Counted from the first letter of the stretch, positions 34,386 to 42,971 are shown. The stretch: 64,000 nucleotides of DNA from Alphaproteobacteria bacterium (GCA_030425825.1 JAUHZY010000001.1:964834-1028833); one strand, 5' to 3'. Translations and numbers: made by a program. Notes: a model not told the origin generated them from the letters alone.

Positions 34386-35258
34386 TTAATCCAACATTTT
34401 TTCAATCGGCAGCACAAGGATCGCACTTGCGCCATTTGCTTTTAGGTTTTCCATTGTTTCCCAAAAAACAGACTCTTGGCAAACGGCATGAATAGCCACT
34501 TTGCCACCCTGCCCTTCTAAGTTTAGAACTGTTGGTGACTCTGCACCAGGTAAAATATCTGCAATAATATCTACTTTATCTTTTGGTGCATGCAGCATAA
34601 TATACTTGCTTTCTTCAGCATTAATCACACCTTTCATTCTGCCAATCAAACGATCAAGAATTTCTTGCTTCTCATCTTCTAGATCGGGAGCCTGAATCAA
34701 CACAGCCTCGCTTTGCAGAACTGTTTTAAATTCTTTTAAACCATTATTTTCAAGCGTCGCACCTGTCGATACTAAGTCAAAAATCGCATCTGCCATCTTC
34801 ATACGCGGTGCAACCTCAACAGAACCTTTCATTTCTAAAACTTTTGCTGAAACATTTTGTTTTTTGAAAAAGGCTTTCAAAATCTCTGGATAAGATGTCG
34901 CGATTTTAAGGCCATCAAAATCTGCAACCTCTTTGATCCCTGAATCATTTGTAATCGCAAGAGACAACTTACATCTTGCGAAGCCCAAAGGCATTGTTGT
35001 TTTAATGTCCAAGTCATGCCCAAGGCGTATCTCTTCTAATACATTCTCACCGACAATTCCCAGGTCACAAATACCATCACTAACAAAGTTTGGAATGTCA
35101 TCGTCACGTACAAACAGAATATCAACAGGAAATTTTTGCGCACGACAAAAGAGCGCATCCTTACTTTTTGAAAGCTTTAATCCACATTTTTTAAGAAGAG
35201 CGATACTGCCTTCATTCAAACGACCTGATTTTTGTACGGCAATCTTTAACCGACTCAT
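34386..35258 (-). CDS. hisG: ATP phosphoribosyltransferase HisG, long form
   Basis: HisG joins ATP and PRPP, the committed and feedback-inhibited first step. The 290 residues begin MSRLKIAVQKSGRLNEGS. They include GICDLGIVGENVL, RLKIAT-type strand DGLKIATSYP and the PRPP loop region DAIFDLVSTGATLENNGL. The C-terminal 75 residues (MLHAPKDKVDIIADILPG onward) are the regulatory domain of the long form, so no HisZ is needed. The ATG at 35258 has GGAGG 6 bases upstream; five codons of open frame precede it and overlap that site. Confidence 0.96.
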   Translation of the reverse strand: MSRLKIAVQKSGRLNEGSIALLKKCGLKLSKSKDALFCRAQKFPVDILFVRDDDIPNFVSDGICDLGIVGENVLEEIRLGHDLDIKTTMPLGFARCKLSLAITNDSGIKEVADFDGLKIATSYPEILKAFFKKQNVSAKVLEMKGSVEVAPRMKMADAIFDLVSTGATLENNGLKEFKTVLQSEAVLIQAPDLEDEKQEILDRLIGRMKGVINAEESKYIMLHAPKDKVDIIADILPGAESPTVLNLEGQGGKVAIHAVCQESVFWETMENLKANGASAILVLPIEKMLD

Positions 35259-35282
35259 TTTATTCCTCCACAATGTATGATT

Positions 35283-35552
35283 TTATTTTTTTAAATGGTC
35301 CAGAACGGCTCTGTAACCTTTATAGTCTTCGTCATTCAAAAAACGCGCAACACGACCAACTGTTGTTGTACTCGCACCTGTCTTTTCACTAATTTGACGA
35401 TAAGACATATCACCCGCATCCAACAACTGAACAATTTGCCAACGCTCTTCAAAAGCGCGAAGTTCTGCAGGTGTACACAAGTCACGCATAAAACGTCTCA
35501 TGTCCTCTTCAGTTTTTGGCACCATCAAAGCTTGATACAGGTTAGACTTCAT
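35283..35552 (-). CDS. TrpR/YerC-family regulator, likely of the his operon
   Basis: This 89-residue all-helical protein is of the TrpR/YerC type. The helix-turn-helix reads MSYRQISEKTGASTTTVGRV and is followed by ARFLNDEDYKGYRAVLDHL. Upstream, TPAELRAFEERWQIVQLLDAG matches the ligand-binding dimer region of the family. Family members beside his genes are known as histidine-responsive repressors. It is the first gene of this his operon, 24 bases before hisG, so it probably controls its own transcript. The ligand is inferred. Confidence 0.85.
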   Translation of the reverse strand: MKSNLYQALMVPKTEEDMRRFMRDLCTPAELRAFEERWQIVQLLDAGDMSYRQISEKTGASTTTVGRVARFLNDEDYKGYRAVLDHLKK

Positions 35553-35585
35553 TTAACTCTCTTTAATTTTTATATAAGTCAGCCA

Positions 35586-35614
35586 ACTGTACCACCATAC
35601 TAACACAGTGTAAA
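35586..35614 (-). promoter_or_regulatory. Candidate his operon promoter with inverted repeat
   Basis: On the minus strand there is TTTACA at 35614-35609, a 17-base spacer and TACAGT at 35591-35586. The pair ACTGT (35586-35590) and ACAGT (35605-35609) forms a 5-base inverted repeat across the spacer, where a repressor could block RNA polymerase. Both elements are imperfect, and a 5-base repeat can arise by chance. No histidine-codon leader peptide or attenuator was seen in the 132-base gap. Confidence 0.38.
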
Positions 35615-35684
35615 GCGGCAATTAAGGTTTTATTCTAGAGAAATAAATAAAATGTGAACAAAGTGAAGGACTTATTACCATAGG

Positions 35685-35774
35685 TGGCGGAGAGAGAGGG
35701 ATTCGAACCCTCGAAGGGCTTGCACCCTTGCTGGTTTTCAAGACCAGTGCATTCAACCGCTCTGCCATCTCTCC
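35685..35774 (-). tRNA. tRNA-Ser (anticodon UGA)
   Basis: The 90-base minus-strand sequence folds as a class II tRNA. Acceptor GGAGAGA pairs with TCTCTCC, the discriminator is G and the CCA end is encoded. The anticodon loop CTTGAAA sits on a CTGGT/ACCAG stem, giving anticodon UGA (35738-35740). A long variable arm (GCAAGGGTGCAAGCCCTT) and the T arm GGGTTCGAATCCC follow. The G discriminator and long variable arm fit serine. It lies between the small DUF6898-like gene and the his operon, all on the same strand. Confidence 0.97.
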
Positions 35775-35854
35775 AGATATTACGAGCCTATGAAATCAAG
35801 AAGACATTATTAGCAAACCCTGGGCGTACTTGTCACCCTCTTTTTTACTCTTTT

Positions 35855-36040
35855 TTACTCTTTTTTTTCTTTTTCAATAACGTATTGTAGTTTTCTCCTT
35901 GCAGTCCGCATCAGTATTGGCTTTCCAGAAAGCGGATTGCCAACAATACTGACCTCTGTCAAGGTCACGGGATCCATTGCTGTCACTTTGACATAGGCAC
36001 CCACATGTTGAAATTCATATATGATTCGATTATCATTCAT
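35855..36040 (-). CDS. Small conserved alphaproteobacterial protein (DUF6898-like)
   Basis: The 61 residues have a mixed beta/alpha pattern (RIIYEFQHVGAYVKVTAMDP, TEVSIVGNP, then a basic helix ARRKLQYVIEKEKK). I recall close relatives across alphaproteobacteria as DUF6898; the function is unknown. The Val/Ile-rich core with DP and GNP turns, and codon use like its neighbours, argue that this is a true gene. Its 3' end contains three copies of a GAGTAAAAAA-like tract that looks slippage-prone. It is divergent from purD, whose ATG is 34 bases away. Confidence 0.68.
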   Translation of the reverse strand: MNDNRIIYEFQHVGAYVKVTAMDPVTLTEVSIVGNPLSGKPILMRTARRKLQYVIEKEKKE

Positions 36041-36074
36041 TTTTCAAAAAATAAACAATTTGAGGGTAATTGCA

Positions 36075-37340
36075 ATGAAAATTCTTATAACTGGTTCTGG
36101 TGGGCGCGAGCATGCCTTGGCATGGAAAATAAAACAGTCAAAACAAGTCACAGAAATTCACTGCTTGCCAGGAAACGCTGGTATTGAAGAAATTGCCACA
36201 TGCGCCCCAATTGGTATGATGGAATTTGATAAAATCATAGCTTATGCCAAAGAACACAATATCGACTTGGTCAATGTCGCCAGTGATGACCCTTTAGTTG
36301 GTGGCCTGGTTGATCAATTAACAGAAAATGGCATTGCCGCTTTTGGTCCCAACAAAGCTGCTGCACAACTTGAAGGATCAAAGAAGTTTACCAAAGAGAT
36401 TTGTGATCAATATAATATTCCAACAGCTGCATATAAAGTATTTACAGATTTTGAAGAAGCGAAAACCTATCTAGAAAACACATCATACCCAACGGTTATC
36501 AAAGCAGACGGACTTGCCGCAGGAAAAGGCGCCATTATTGTTGAAAATGAAGTTGAAGCCGTCAAAACATTAAATGAAATGATGTCCAATGCAAAATTTG
36601 GCAGCGCAGGAAACACTGTTGTTATCGAAGATTTTCTGACAGGTGAAGAAGCCAGCTTCTTCTTTCTTTGTGATGGTGAAACTGCTTTGCCATTGGGCAC
36701 CGCACAAGATCATAAGCGTGCTTATGATGGTGACAAAGGGCCAAACACAGGCGGTATGGGTGCGTACAGCCCTGCACCCATTTTGTCAGACGCCCTTCAG
36801 CAAGAAGCCATTGAAAAAATTATCAAGCCAACTCTACAGGCCATGAAAGATATGGGCCACCCTTTCAAAGGAATTTTATATGCAGGCTTGATGCTAACAG
36901 AAAAAGGACCATTCTTAATTGAATATAACGTACGCTTTGGCGACCCTGAGGCACAAGTCATCTTGCCGCGCCTTAAAAATGACTTTGTTGACTTAATGCT
37001 TAAAACAAACGCAGGTGCGTTAAGCAACACAGCTCTTGAATGGGATGATCGCGCTGCATTGACTGTAATTTATGCATCAAAAGGATATCCAGACTCTTAT
37101 GAGAAAGGCAGTGAGGTCGTTATTCCTGAGAGCCCAGATGATAAAACACTCATTTTCCAAGCAAGCACAAAAAAGCAAGATGGAAAGCTTGTTAACGGAG
37201 GGGGAAGAACGCTAGCGATCACAGCCTTTGGTGATACAATCAAAGCCGCCCAAGAAAATGCATACACAGCGACTGATAAAATCAACTGGGATGGTGGGTT
37301 CTATCGACGCGACATTGGATGGCGCGCCGTCAAAGGTTAA
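36075..37340 (+). CDS. purD: Phosphoribosylamine-glycine ligase PurD
   Basis: PurD makes glycinamide ribonucleotide in purine synthesis. The 421-residue ATP-grasp enzyme begins MKILITGSGGREHALAWKI. It has KADGLAAGKGAIIV, EDFLTGEEASFFFLCDG, AQDHKRAYDGDKGPNTGGMG, LIEYNVRFGDPEAQVILPRL and the C-terminal GRTLAITAFG. I chose the ATG at 36075, preceded by GAGGG; the 18 codons upstream lie over the divergent small gene and have no family likeness. The stop shares TTAA (37337-37340) with the convergent 998-residue gene. Confidence 0.97.
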   Translation: MKILITGSGGREHALAWKIKQSKQVTEIHCLPGNAGIEEIATCAPIGMMEFDKIIAYAKEHNIDLVNVASDDPLVGGLVDQLTENGIAAFGPNKAAAQLEGSKKFTKEICDQYNIPTAAYKVFTDFEEAKTYLENTSYPTVIKADGLAAGKGAIIVENEVEAVKTLNEMMSNAKFGSAGNTVVIEDFLTGEEASFFFLCDGETALPLGTAQDHKRAYDGDKGPNTGGMGAYSPAPILSDALQQEAIEKIIKPTLQAMKDMGHPFKGILYAGLMLTEKGPFLIEYNVRFGDPEAQVILPRLKNDFVDLMLKTNAGALSNTALEWDDRAALTVIYASKGYPDSYEKGSEVVIPESPDDKTLIFQASTKKQDGKLVNGGGRTLAITAFGDTIKAAQENAYTATDKINWDGGFYRRDIGWRAVKG

Positions 37341-40333
37341 ACCGTCTTGCTCGTTCTGTGACCGTTGTGACCACCTTTATTTGTCCACTGCTTGTGAAAA
37401 GCTTTCCCCTTTTTGCCGAATTCTTGTGATAAAGCCTCATATGTTTTGGCTGATGCATTGTTTCGACGACCATTGGCAACTTTCTTTTTATCCAGCTTAG
37501 GCTCTGTAAAGTCAGAAGGTTTACGTGCTGTCCAAACGCTTAAATCCGTAACATCCTCATCTTTCACATAATCCGTAAAGTTAACAGTATCTGTTGCCGC
37601 TGTATTCATCGAATCAGCAGGTGTCGTCACAGAATCAGGATGCGTTGCTGTTGAGTCAGAAGGTGTAACCGTTGAGTCAGAAGGTGTAACTGTCGAGTCA
37701 GAAGGTGTAACCGTTGAGTCAGAAGGTGTAACTGTCGAGTCAGAAGGTGTAACCGTTGAGTCAGAAGGTGTAACTGTCGAGTCAGAAGGTGTAACCGTTG
37801 AGTCGTTGGGTACAATCGTAGAACTGTTTTGCGAAGAAACTGGCGCTGGCGCATTTGTAATCACTTTTCTGTTCGCCAACATCTTGTCTAGAGATTCTAG
37901 CGGCTTACCATAAAAACCATTATCGTCCTTATAAAAGCTTTGCTCACCAATTAATGGTACCAAAAGCCTCATATTTGCCATAACAATTTTCTCTTGTGCA
38001 ATGACCTCATCCAGGTTAACACCCGCCTTTAAGGTTTTCTGGTCGCTGTTGTAATATTTTGCCTTAATTGCACGAATTGGCCTGTTAATATCAATCTCAA
38101 TTTGCTGACGCAAAGCTGTAACGTCAATATTTGCTTGTCCGTTTTTCAACTGGTCCTGAACACTTTTAATAACAACAGGTAATTGCGTTGATACAGGATT
38201 TGTAACCACCGGATTCGTGGGAGTCGGGTTTGTAGGAGTCGGGCTTGTAGGAGTCGGGCTTGTAGGCGTTACAACTGGCGGCTTTACCGATGAGGTATCA
38301 GTTTTCGTTGTATCAACCACTTGCTCTGTTGAATCTTTGTCAGAGCCGCCTACGCCGCCTGAAAAAATCTTCGTCTTACTTGTCAAATAGAAAAGTGATA
38401 CTGCCACACCAAGGCCCACAACAAGCTTAAGAATACCTTTACCTGAAATTTTCTTTCTATTCCCAGATCGGCGTGTGTTTTGCTGTTCTGAATTATTCTC
38501 TTGGTTATTCTGTTGGTTATTCTCTTCGCGAGGCTCTGTTGACCCGTCAGCAGTTTGTGGGTGAACCTGTGCGACGCCTGAAGGAACAGTTGATTTTTTG
38601 GATAAGAACTTCGGCGTGAGGCGCTTAAGTAGTTTTTTCAAAGAAAACTTTTTCTTAACCTCTTCTTGCTCAGCAGTATTTTCCTGCGTGTCGTTTTCAC
38701 GAGATGTCTCTGCTTCAGGATCTTGACTCGCACCTTCTTGATTTTGCTCTGTATTTTGTGCCGCACTTTCTTGTGCATGCTGAGCAACAATCTGCTGATA
38801 TTCAGGTGTTTTCTTAATTTTTTGCTTCAAAACAGCCTGATCGAGACCGAAAAGGCTTCCTAACTTAGAATAAGCAAGACGCTCCCAAAATCCTTTGGCA
38901 GGGAAACGCTCTTTCAAATTATCTGTATTATCAGCTACATAAGATGAATCCGAGAAAAATGATTGGGCAATATCTGCATTCTCACCTTGAACTTCTGCTA
39001 CAGAAACCTCTGGTGATACTTGTGAATCTTGCACTTCTTCATCGTCACCTCTTGATTGGTCAGAAGAGTTTTCAGAGACCTCATTTGCAACATGCTGTTG
39101 ATACGAGGAAGATGCCTCAATTGCTTTTTTCAAAGCTGCTTTGCGCTTCTTACCAGCAAACATTTTGCCAAGAGCTGTCCCTAGCAAGCCTGAAACAGGG
39201 AAAAACTTTGAAAGCTCTGCACCATGTGCCTCAAGGTAAGCAGCCTTGTCTGATGCATTATGATATCCTGCAATCAGATCTTCTTTTCGCTGTTGTGCTT
39301 CGGCTTCACTCTGGCCTGTCGATTCTTGCTCTTGAGAAGAAGACGCAGGAACATGCCCCATCACACCCTCATAAGCACTTAACACACCAGCGTTATATGC
39401 CATCATCATACCGAATGCATTTTGATCATCATGAGCATCTGAAAATTCAACTTTCTTATCGGCTATTAGCTGTAAACGCTCCCACAAGTCCTTCGATCCT
39501 TCTGGCAGCTCACCAGCAATAGCCTGAACTGTAATTGCCAATCTGCGACCTTGTTCCTGGAAGTTTCTGGATTTCTCCGAGCTGACATTTATAAACCTCT
39601 CCGCCCAAAAGTCTTGAGTGTAAACATCTTTTTCTTTATATTCATCACCTGCAGGAAGGGCATCCTGCATGGCTTTGAAAGCCGCTTCTAGGCGGTTTCT
39701 TTGGCCCTCGTTCAGGCCAACATTCGTGCTCTTGATAAAGTCTTGATAAAACCCTGTTCTTTGGATTGCTGTTTCCAGTCTCTTGGCGACAAGACTACGG
39801 CTTGCCATGAAACCGTCTTTCACATTGAAATGCTTTTTCAATTCATCCATGTGGCTTTTGATATAATCACGTGAAGACCCGGCATTATAATAAGCCTCTA
39901 CCAGTCCATATTTCTCAGCAGCCAACTCTTCATCCGTTTGCTGCTGGACTTCTGAACGCTCTTCGGCCTCTAGTGCTTTACTCATTTCTTCTTGGAATTT
40001 TTCAAAAACTGAAGGGGCGTTTTCGATTGGCTCAATTTCAAAAATAACTTCTCTAATTTCCTCTACAGCATCATGAAGAGGTTTAATTTGATCATGCAGA
40101 CCCTTTTCTTGGGCAATATCTTGAATTCTGTGACTCAAAGGGTTCAGGAATTTATGCGCGAAATCACGAGCGTTTTCCGCACCGTTCTCACCACTAAAAC
40201 GTTCCTTCCAAAAACCCACCTTGCTATGATTTTCTTCCATCAAACCATATTGATATTCCCCTCCACGAGGCATAGCAGTCGACAAATTGTAATATAGTGA
40301 CTTCAGCTCTTGCTTTTCTTGGCTTGTAAGCAT
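37337..40333 (-). CDS. 998-residue repeat protein: A-B-A-B-B helical repeats, one membrane helix, periplasmic Thr/Pro stalk
   Basis: I do not recognise this family. Two A repeats (about 5-75 and 209-275) share a pattern with PAGDEY or PRGGEY, FWKERF or FWAERF, and a late I-Q-x-I-A. Three B repeats (about 139-204, 350-418, 451-520) share YxNASxxxY, LKKxFP and a closing xxYQxxI. A Gln/Glu/Asn-rich stretch (520-620) and basic RRSGNRKK precede a single helix at 634-651. Positive charges on its N side predict N-in, C-out. Beyond lie a Thr/Pro-rich segment (675-715), a globular part (716-825), seven SDSTVTP-type heptads (844-893) and a basic tail ending GHNGHRTSKTV. The start has GGGGA 7 bases upstream and a strong promoter. 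Confidence 0.85.
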   Translation of the reverse strand: MLTSQEKQELKSLYYNLSTAMPRGGEYQYGLMEENHSKVGFWKERFSGENGAENARDFAHKFLNPLSHRIQDIAQEKGLHDQIKPLHDAVEEIREVIFEIEPIENAPSVFEKFQEEMSKALEAEERSEVQQQTDEELAAEKYGLVEAYYNAGSSRDYIKSHMDELKKHFNVKDGFMASRSLVAKRLETAIQRTGFYQDFIKSTNVGLNEGQRNRLEAAFKAMQDALPAGDEYKEKDVYTQDFWAERFINVSSEKSRNFQEQGRRLAITVQAIAGELPEGSKDLWERLQLIADKKVEFSDAHDDQNAFGMMMAYNAGVLSAYEGVMGHVPASSSQEQESTGQSEAEAQQRKEDLIAGYHNASDKAAYLEAHGAELSKFFPVSGLLGTALGKMFAGKKRKAALKKAIEASSSYQQHVANEVSENSSDQSRGDDEEVQDSQVSPEVSVAEVQGENADIAQSFFSDSSYVADNTDNLKERFPAKGFWERLAYSKLGSLFGLDQAVLKQKIKKTPEYQQIVAQHAQESAAQNTEQNQEGASQDPEAETSRENDTQENTAEQEEVKKKFSLKKLLKRLTPKFLSKKSTVPSGVAQVHPQTADGSTEPREENNQQNNQENNSEQQNTRRSGNRKKISGKGILKLVVGLGVAVSLFYLTSKTKIFSGGVGGSDKDSTEQVVDTTKTDTSSVKPPVVTPTSPTPTSPTPTNPTPTNPVVTNPVSTQLPVVIKSVQDQLKNGQANIDVTALRQQIEIDINRPIRAIKAKYYNSDQKTLKAGVNLDEVIAQEKIVMANMRLLVPLIGEQSFYKDDNGFYGKPLESLDKMLANRKVITNAPAPVSSQNSSTIVPNDSTVTPSDSTVTPSDSTVTPSDSTVTPSDSTVTPSDSTVTPSDSTVTPSDSTATHPDSVTTPADSMNTAATDTVNFTDYVKDEDVTDLSVWTARKPSDFTEPKLDKKKVANGRRNNASAKTYEALSQEFGKKGKAFHKQWTNKGGHNGHRTSKTV
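37650..37817 (-). repeat. Tandem 21-base repeat, seven full copies plus one diverged
   Basis: Copies start at 37650, 37671, 37692, 37713, 37734, 37755 and 37776; an eighth at 37797 has drifted. Plus-strand unit: GT(T/C)GAGTCAGAAGGTGTAAC(C/T). From the second copy on, variants alternate with a 42-base period (gttgag...aact, then gtcgag...aacc), so later copies arose by doubling of a two-unit block. Each unit encodes one SDSTVTP heptad. Copy number probably varies between strains. Confidence 0.95.
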
Positions 40334-40378
40334 TTCGTATTCCCCAACTTCTATCTTTTTTTAAACTTATGAAGCCGT

Positions 40379-40407
40379 ATTATATAACGATATGTTTCCA
40401 ATATCAA
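40379..40407 (-). promoter_or_regulatory. Strong sigma70-like promoter of the 998-residue protein gene
   Basis: On the minus strand there is TTGATA at 40407-40402, a 17-base spacer, and a perfect TATAAT at 40384-40379. Transcription would start near 40372, giving a leader of about 39 bases with a GGGGA ribosome site. It lies in the 82-base gap after pyrC, so this gene is probably a separate, well-expressed unit. Confidence 0.65.
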
Positions 40408-40415
40408 TAATTATT

Positions 40416-41726
40416 TTAAGAAAAAAGAACTTTTTTTCCAGCAGGGCCCTGCAATAGATCGTTGTTTTTCATAACGATAGAACCATTTAAAACGACAGAA
40501 ACAGGCCATCCCTTAACAGAAACACCATCGAATGGTGTCCAGCCACATTTTGAGGCGATCCAGTCATTGGTGATGACTTCTTCTCGGTTCATGTCAACAA
40601 TCGTAAAGTCGCCATCATTCCCAAGCTTGATACCACCTTTTCCTTCAACTTTATAAAGACGCGCAGGGTTATGACAGGCAAGATCTACAAAGTGTTCCAG
40701 CGTTAATTTTCCATTATTCACATGGTTTAGCATAATCGGCACAAGTGTCTGAACACCAGGCATACCAGATGGTGTATTTGGATAGCCTTTCGCCTTTTCT
40801 TCGTGTGTATGTGGCGCATGATCAGAACCGATCACATCAACCACCCCTTCACGAATACCTTTCCACAAGCCTTCGCGATGCGCCTTATTGCGGATTGGCG
40901 GATTCATCTGTGCATATGTCCCCAGTTCTGGATAAGCTTCCTCTGCGCACAATGTTAAATGCTGAGGCGTACACTCAACTGTGATTACATCTTTGTTTTG
41001 TGCGAGAAACTCTATTTCATCAGCTGTCGTAATGTGCAAAACATGCACAGACCGACCCGTTTCACGCGCAAGCTTAACAATACGTCGCGTTGAACGCATC
41101 ATTGCCTCTTCATCGCGCCAAACAGGGTGCGTAGAAGGGTCATTTTCTTTTGCAAAGGACTTGCGTTCAATCAAGCGCTCTTCATCTTCTGAGTGCACGG
41201 CCACACGACAAGAACCATTTTCCAGCACTTGGCGAATCACTTCGTCTTCGCTGACCAGTAAATTGCCTGTTGAGCTGCCCATAAAAATCTTTACACCACA
41301 GCACCCAGGAATTTTCTCTAACTCTGCCAGTTGACCAACGTTTTCAGCCGCAGCGCCCGCAAAAAAGGCATAATGACACCAGGCACGCCCTTCTGCACGG
41401 CCTAACTTGTCTTCTAAAGCTTCTTTTGTTGTTGTTGGCGGCGCTGTATTTGGCATCTCGAAAATTGCGGTCACACCACCTAAAAGGGCAGATTTTGTTC
41501 CTGTATCCAAGTCTTCTTTATGCTCGTTCCCAGGCTCGCGAAAATGGACTTGGGAATCAATAATTCCTGGCAACACATGAAGCCCTGACGCATCAAAAAC
41601 CTCAACTCCAGGAATATTTAAATCGCCGCCAATTTGTTCAACCTTGCCATCACGCACAAAAACATCCACTGCCGCCGTACGGTCAGGCAACACACATGTT
41701 CCATTTTTAATCAGTAGATTTTTCAT
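40416..41726 (-). CDS. pyrC: Dihydroorotase (QVHFREPG type)
   Basis: This amidohydrolase has 436 residues and is probably the dihydroorotase of pyrimidine synthesis. It shows LPGIIDSQVHFREPGNEHKE, TAIFEMPNTAPPTT, GVKIFMGSSTGNLL with the metal-bridging lysine, VAVHSEDEERL, VHVLHITTADE and IGSDHAPHTHEEK. The first His of the metal-binding HxH motif is Gln here. I recall the same change in many alphaproteobacterial homologues, so it is not damage. I prefer the ATG at 41726; seven codons of open frame precede it and ribosome-site evidence is weak either way. No other pyr gene is close. Confidence 0.88.
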   Translation of the reverse strand: MKNLLIKNGTCVLPDRTAAVDVFVRDGKVEQIGGDLNIPGVEVFDASGLHVLPGIIDSQVHFREPGNEHKEDLDTGTKSALLGGVTAIFEMPNTAPPTTTKEALEDKLGRAEGRAWCHYAFFAGAAAENVGQLAELEKIPGCCGVKIFMGSSTGNLLVSEDEVIRQVLENGSCRVAVHSEDEERLIERKSFAKENDPSTHPVWRDEEAMMRSTRRIVKLARETGRSVHVLHITTADEIEFLAQNKDVITVECTPQHLTLCAEEAYPELGTYAQMNPPIRNKAHREGLWKGIREGVVDVIGSDHAPHTHEEKAKGYPNTPSGMPGVQTLVPIMLNHVNNGKLTLEHFVDLACHNPARLYKVEGKGGIKLGNDGDFTIVDMNREEVITNDWIASKCGWTPFDGVSVKGWPVSVVLNGSIVMKNNDLLQGPAGKKVLFS

Positions 41727-41768
41727 ACAGGCAGAGTAAGATGCCACAACATAAATGCCAAGAAGTTT

Positions 41769-42938
41769 TTAAGCAGACACCTTATCTTTGGCTGTGACTT
41801 TCTTTGCAAACATCATTTTTGCAAATGAAACTGGATTCTTGTCCTTACGCCAGGCCTGAATTTCGAGGTCTCTATCATAGTTCTCAAGACCTTTCATGGA
41901 ATGATTTATGCCAATAAGGTTTTCAGGCTTTGTATTGGCAATCTGATAATCATTGGCGGCACTAGAAAACATGGCACCATAAACAACTGTTGCAAGATCA
42001 CCTTGCTCAATTCCAGAGGCGGCTATATCAAGGCCTGAATATGCCATTGCGTAAAGCTGAACATCCAAAATTGTTACGCCAACTGAAATTGCACTAAGGT
42101 TGATTTTGTCAAAAGAATATGAATCTATTTTTTCTTGAAGAGAGTGATTTTTTTCTTGAAGACCGTCTACTTTTGCAATCAATTTATCAAGCTTTGAGGA
42201 GTGCTTTTGGTTATCGTTAATGTTTTGCCCAGTTAAACCATGTTTTGCAATATATCTACTTATTGTTTCTTCATATTTCTCAATTTTTTCTAGATTTGTT
42301 CCTACACTCATCAAATTGAAATGCTTTTTTGTTTGAAGAAGCCACAGTCGCGGGCGAACGTATGATCCAACAAGGCTTTTTTTGAACCAGTTATTTAAAT
42401 TATTTAACTTTTCTTCCTTCGTTTTTCCACTTTTCTTACCTGGCTTCGTAAGAAACTTATCTATCGGCTCACGAAAACTAAGAAATAGAGCGCCTGCAAA
42501 TAAGGATCCACCTGTAAACGTCAAAGAAAGACCACCTGCCTGGCCTGTTAAAAGCTTCACCATTCCCATGCCCGTAAAAGCGACACCTTTTGCTGCAAGG
42601 CCTGTGTATGAGATCAAGTCGAAATTCTTTTTTCGCCACTTTAGACCGGGCGAATCTACTTCTTTAATATGCACTTTATGATCTTTTCCATCAGCCAGCC
42701 TGATGTGAGCGCCATTATCATATTGCCCAAGAATAATATTTATCCACTCGAACAAAGCACCTGGGTCACCTCGAAACAGTGATATAACACCTGCAACACC
42801 AAGCTTTGTATCACCACGCAACCATCGATATCCCGTTCTTCTAGCGGGATGATCTGCTATTTTCTTTCCATATATTTTTTCAACAATCGGCTGAAAGAAA
42901 TACCGATCATATGCCTTACCTATTCTGCGCAAAACCAT
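41769..42938 (-). CDS. Hypothetical membrane-associated protein with coiled coil, 389 aa
   Basis: I do not recognise this protein. It has a basic N-terminus (VLRRIGKAYDRYFFQPI) and no clear signal peptide. Two hydrophobic Gly-rich segments lie at about 115-160 (GLAAKGVAFTGMGMVKLL, GGSLFAGALFLSF). A heptad-like coiled coil follows near 250-275 (LDKLIAKVDGLQEKNHSLQE), then another hydrophobic stretch (LSAISVGVTILDVQLYAMAY). It may be a polytopic or pore-like inner-membrane protein. It lies between folE and pyrC with its own weak promoter candidate. Confidence 0.6.
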   Translation of the reverse strand: MVLRRIGKAYDRYFFQPIVEKIYGKKIADHPARRTGYRWLRGDTKLGVAGVISLFRGDPGALFEWINIILGQYDNGAHIRLADGKDHKVHIKEVDSPGLKWRKKNFDLISYTGLAAKGVAFTGMGMVKLLTGQAGGLSLTFTGGSLFAGALFLSFREPIDKFLTKPGKKSGKTKEEKLNNLNNWFKKSLVGSYVRPRLWLLQTKKHFNLMSVGTNLEKIEKYEETISRYIAKHGLTGQNINDNQKHSSKLDKLIAKVDGLQEKNHSLQEKIDSYSFDKINLSAISVGVTILDVQLYAMAYSGLDIAASGIEQGDLATVVYGAMFSSAANDYQIANTKPENLIGINHSMKGLENYDRDLEIQAWRKDKNPVSFAKMMFAKKVTAKDKVSA

Positions 42939-42971
42939 TTTATATCTTACTTATTATTGATTCCAGGTCGC

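Noticed and set aside
35553-35684. Histidine attenuator or leader peptide before the his operon
   Set aside because: No run of His codons and no alternative hairpins could be read in this gap.
37650-37817. Regular 21-base repeats as a CRISPR array
   Set aside because: There are no unique spacers. The units are contiguous, in frame and encode a peptide heptad.
37627-37854. Open frame rich in RLHLLT on the minus strand, in another frame of the 998-residue gene
   Set aside because: It is a shadow of the 21-base repeat in a second frame, with no ribosome site of its own.
40416-41726. Inactive dihydroorotase because Gln replaces the first His of HxH
   Set aside because: I recall the same QVHFREPG form in many alphaproteobacterial homologues, and all other motifs are intact.
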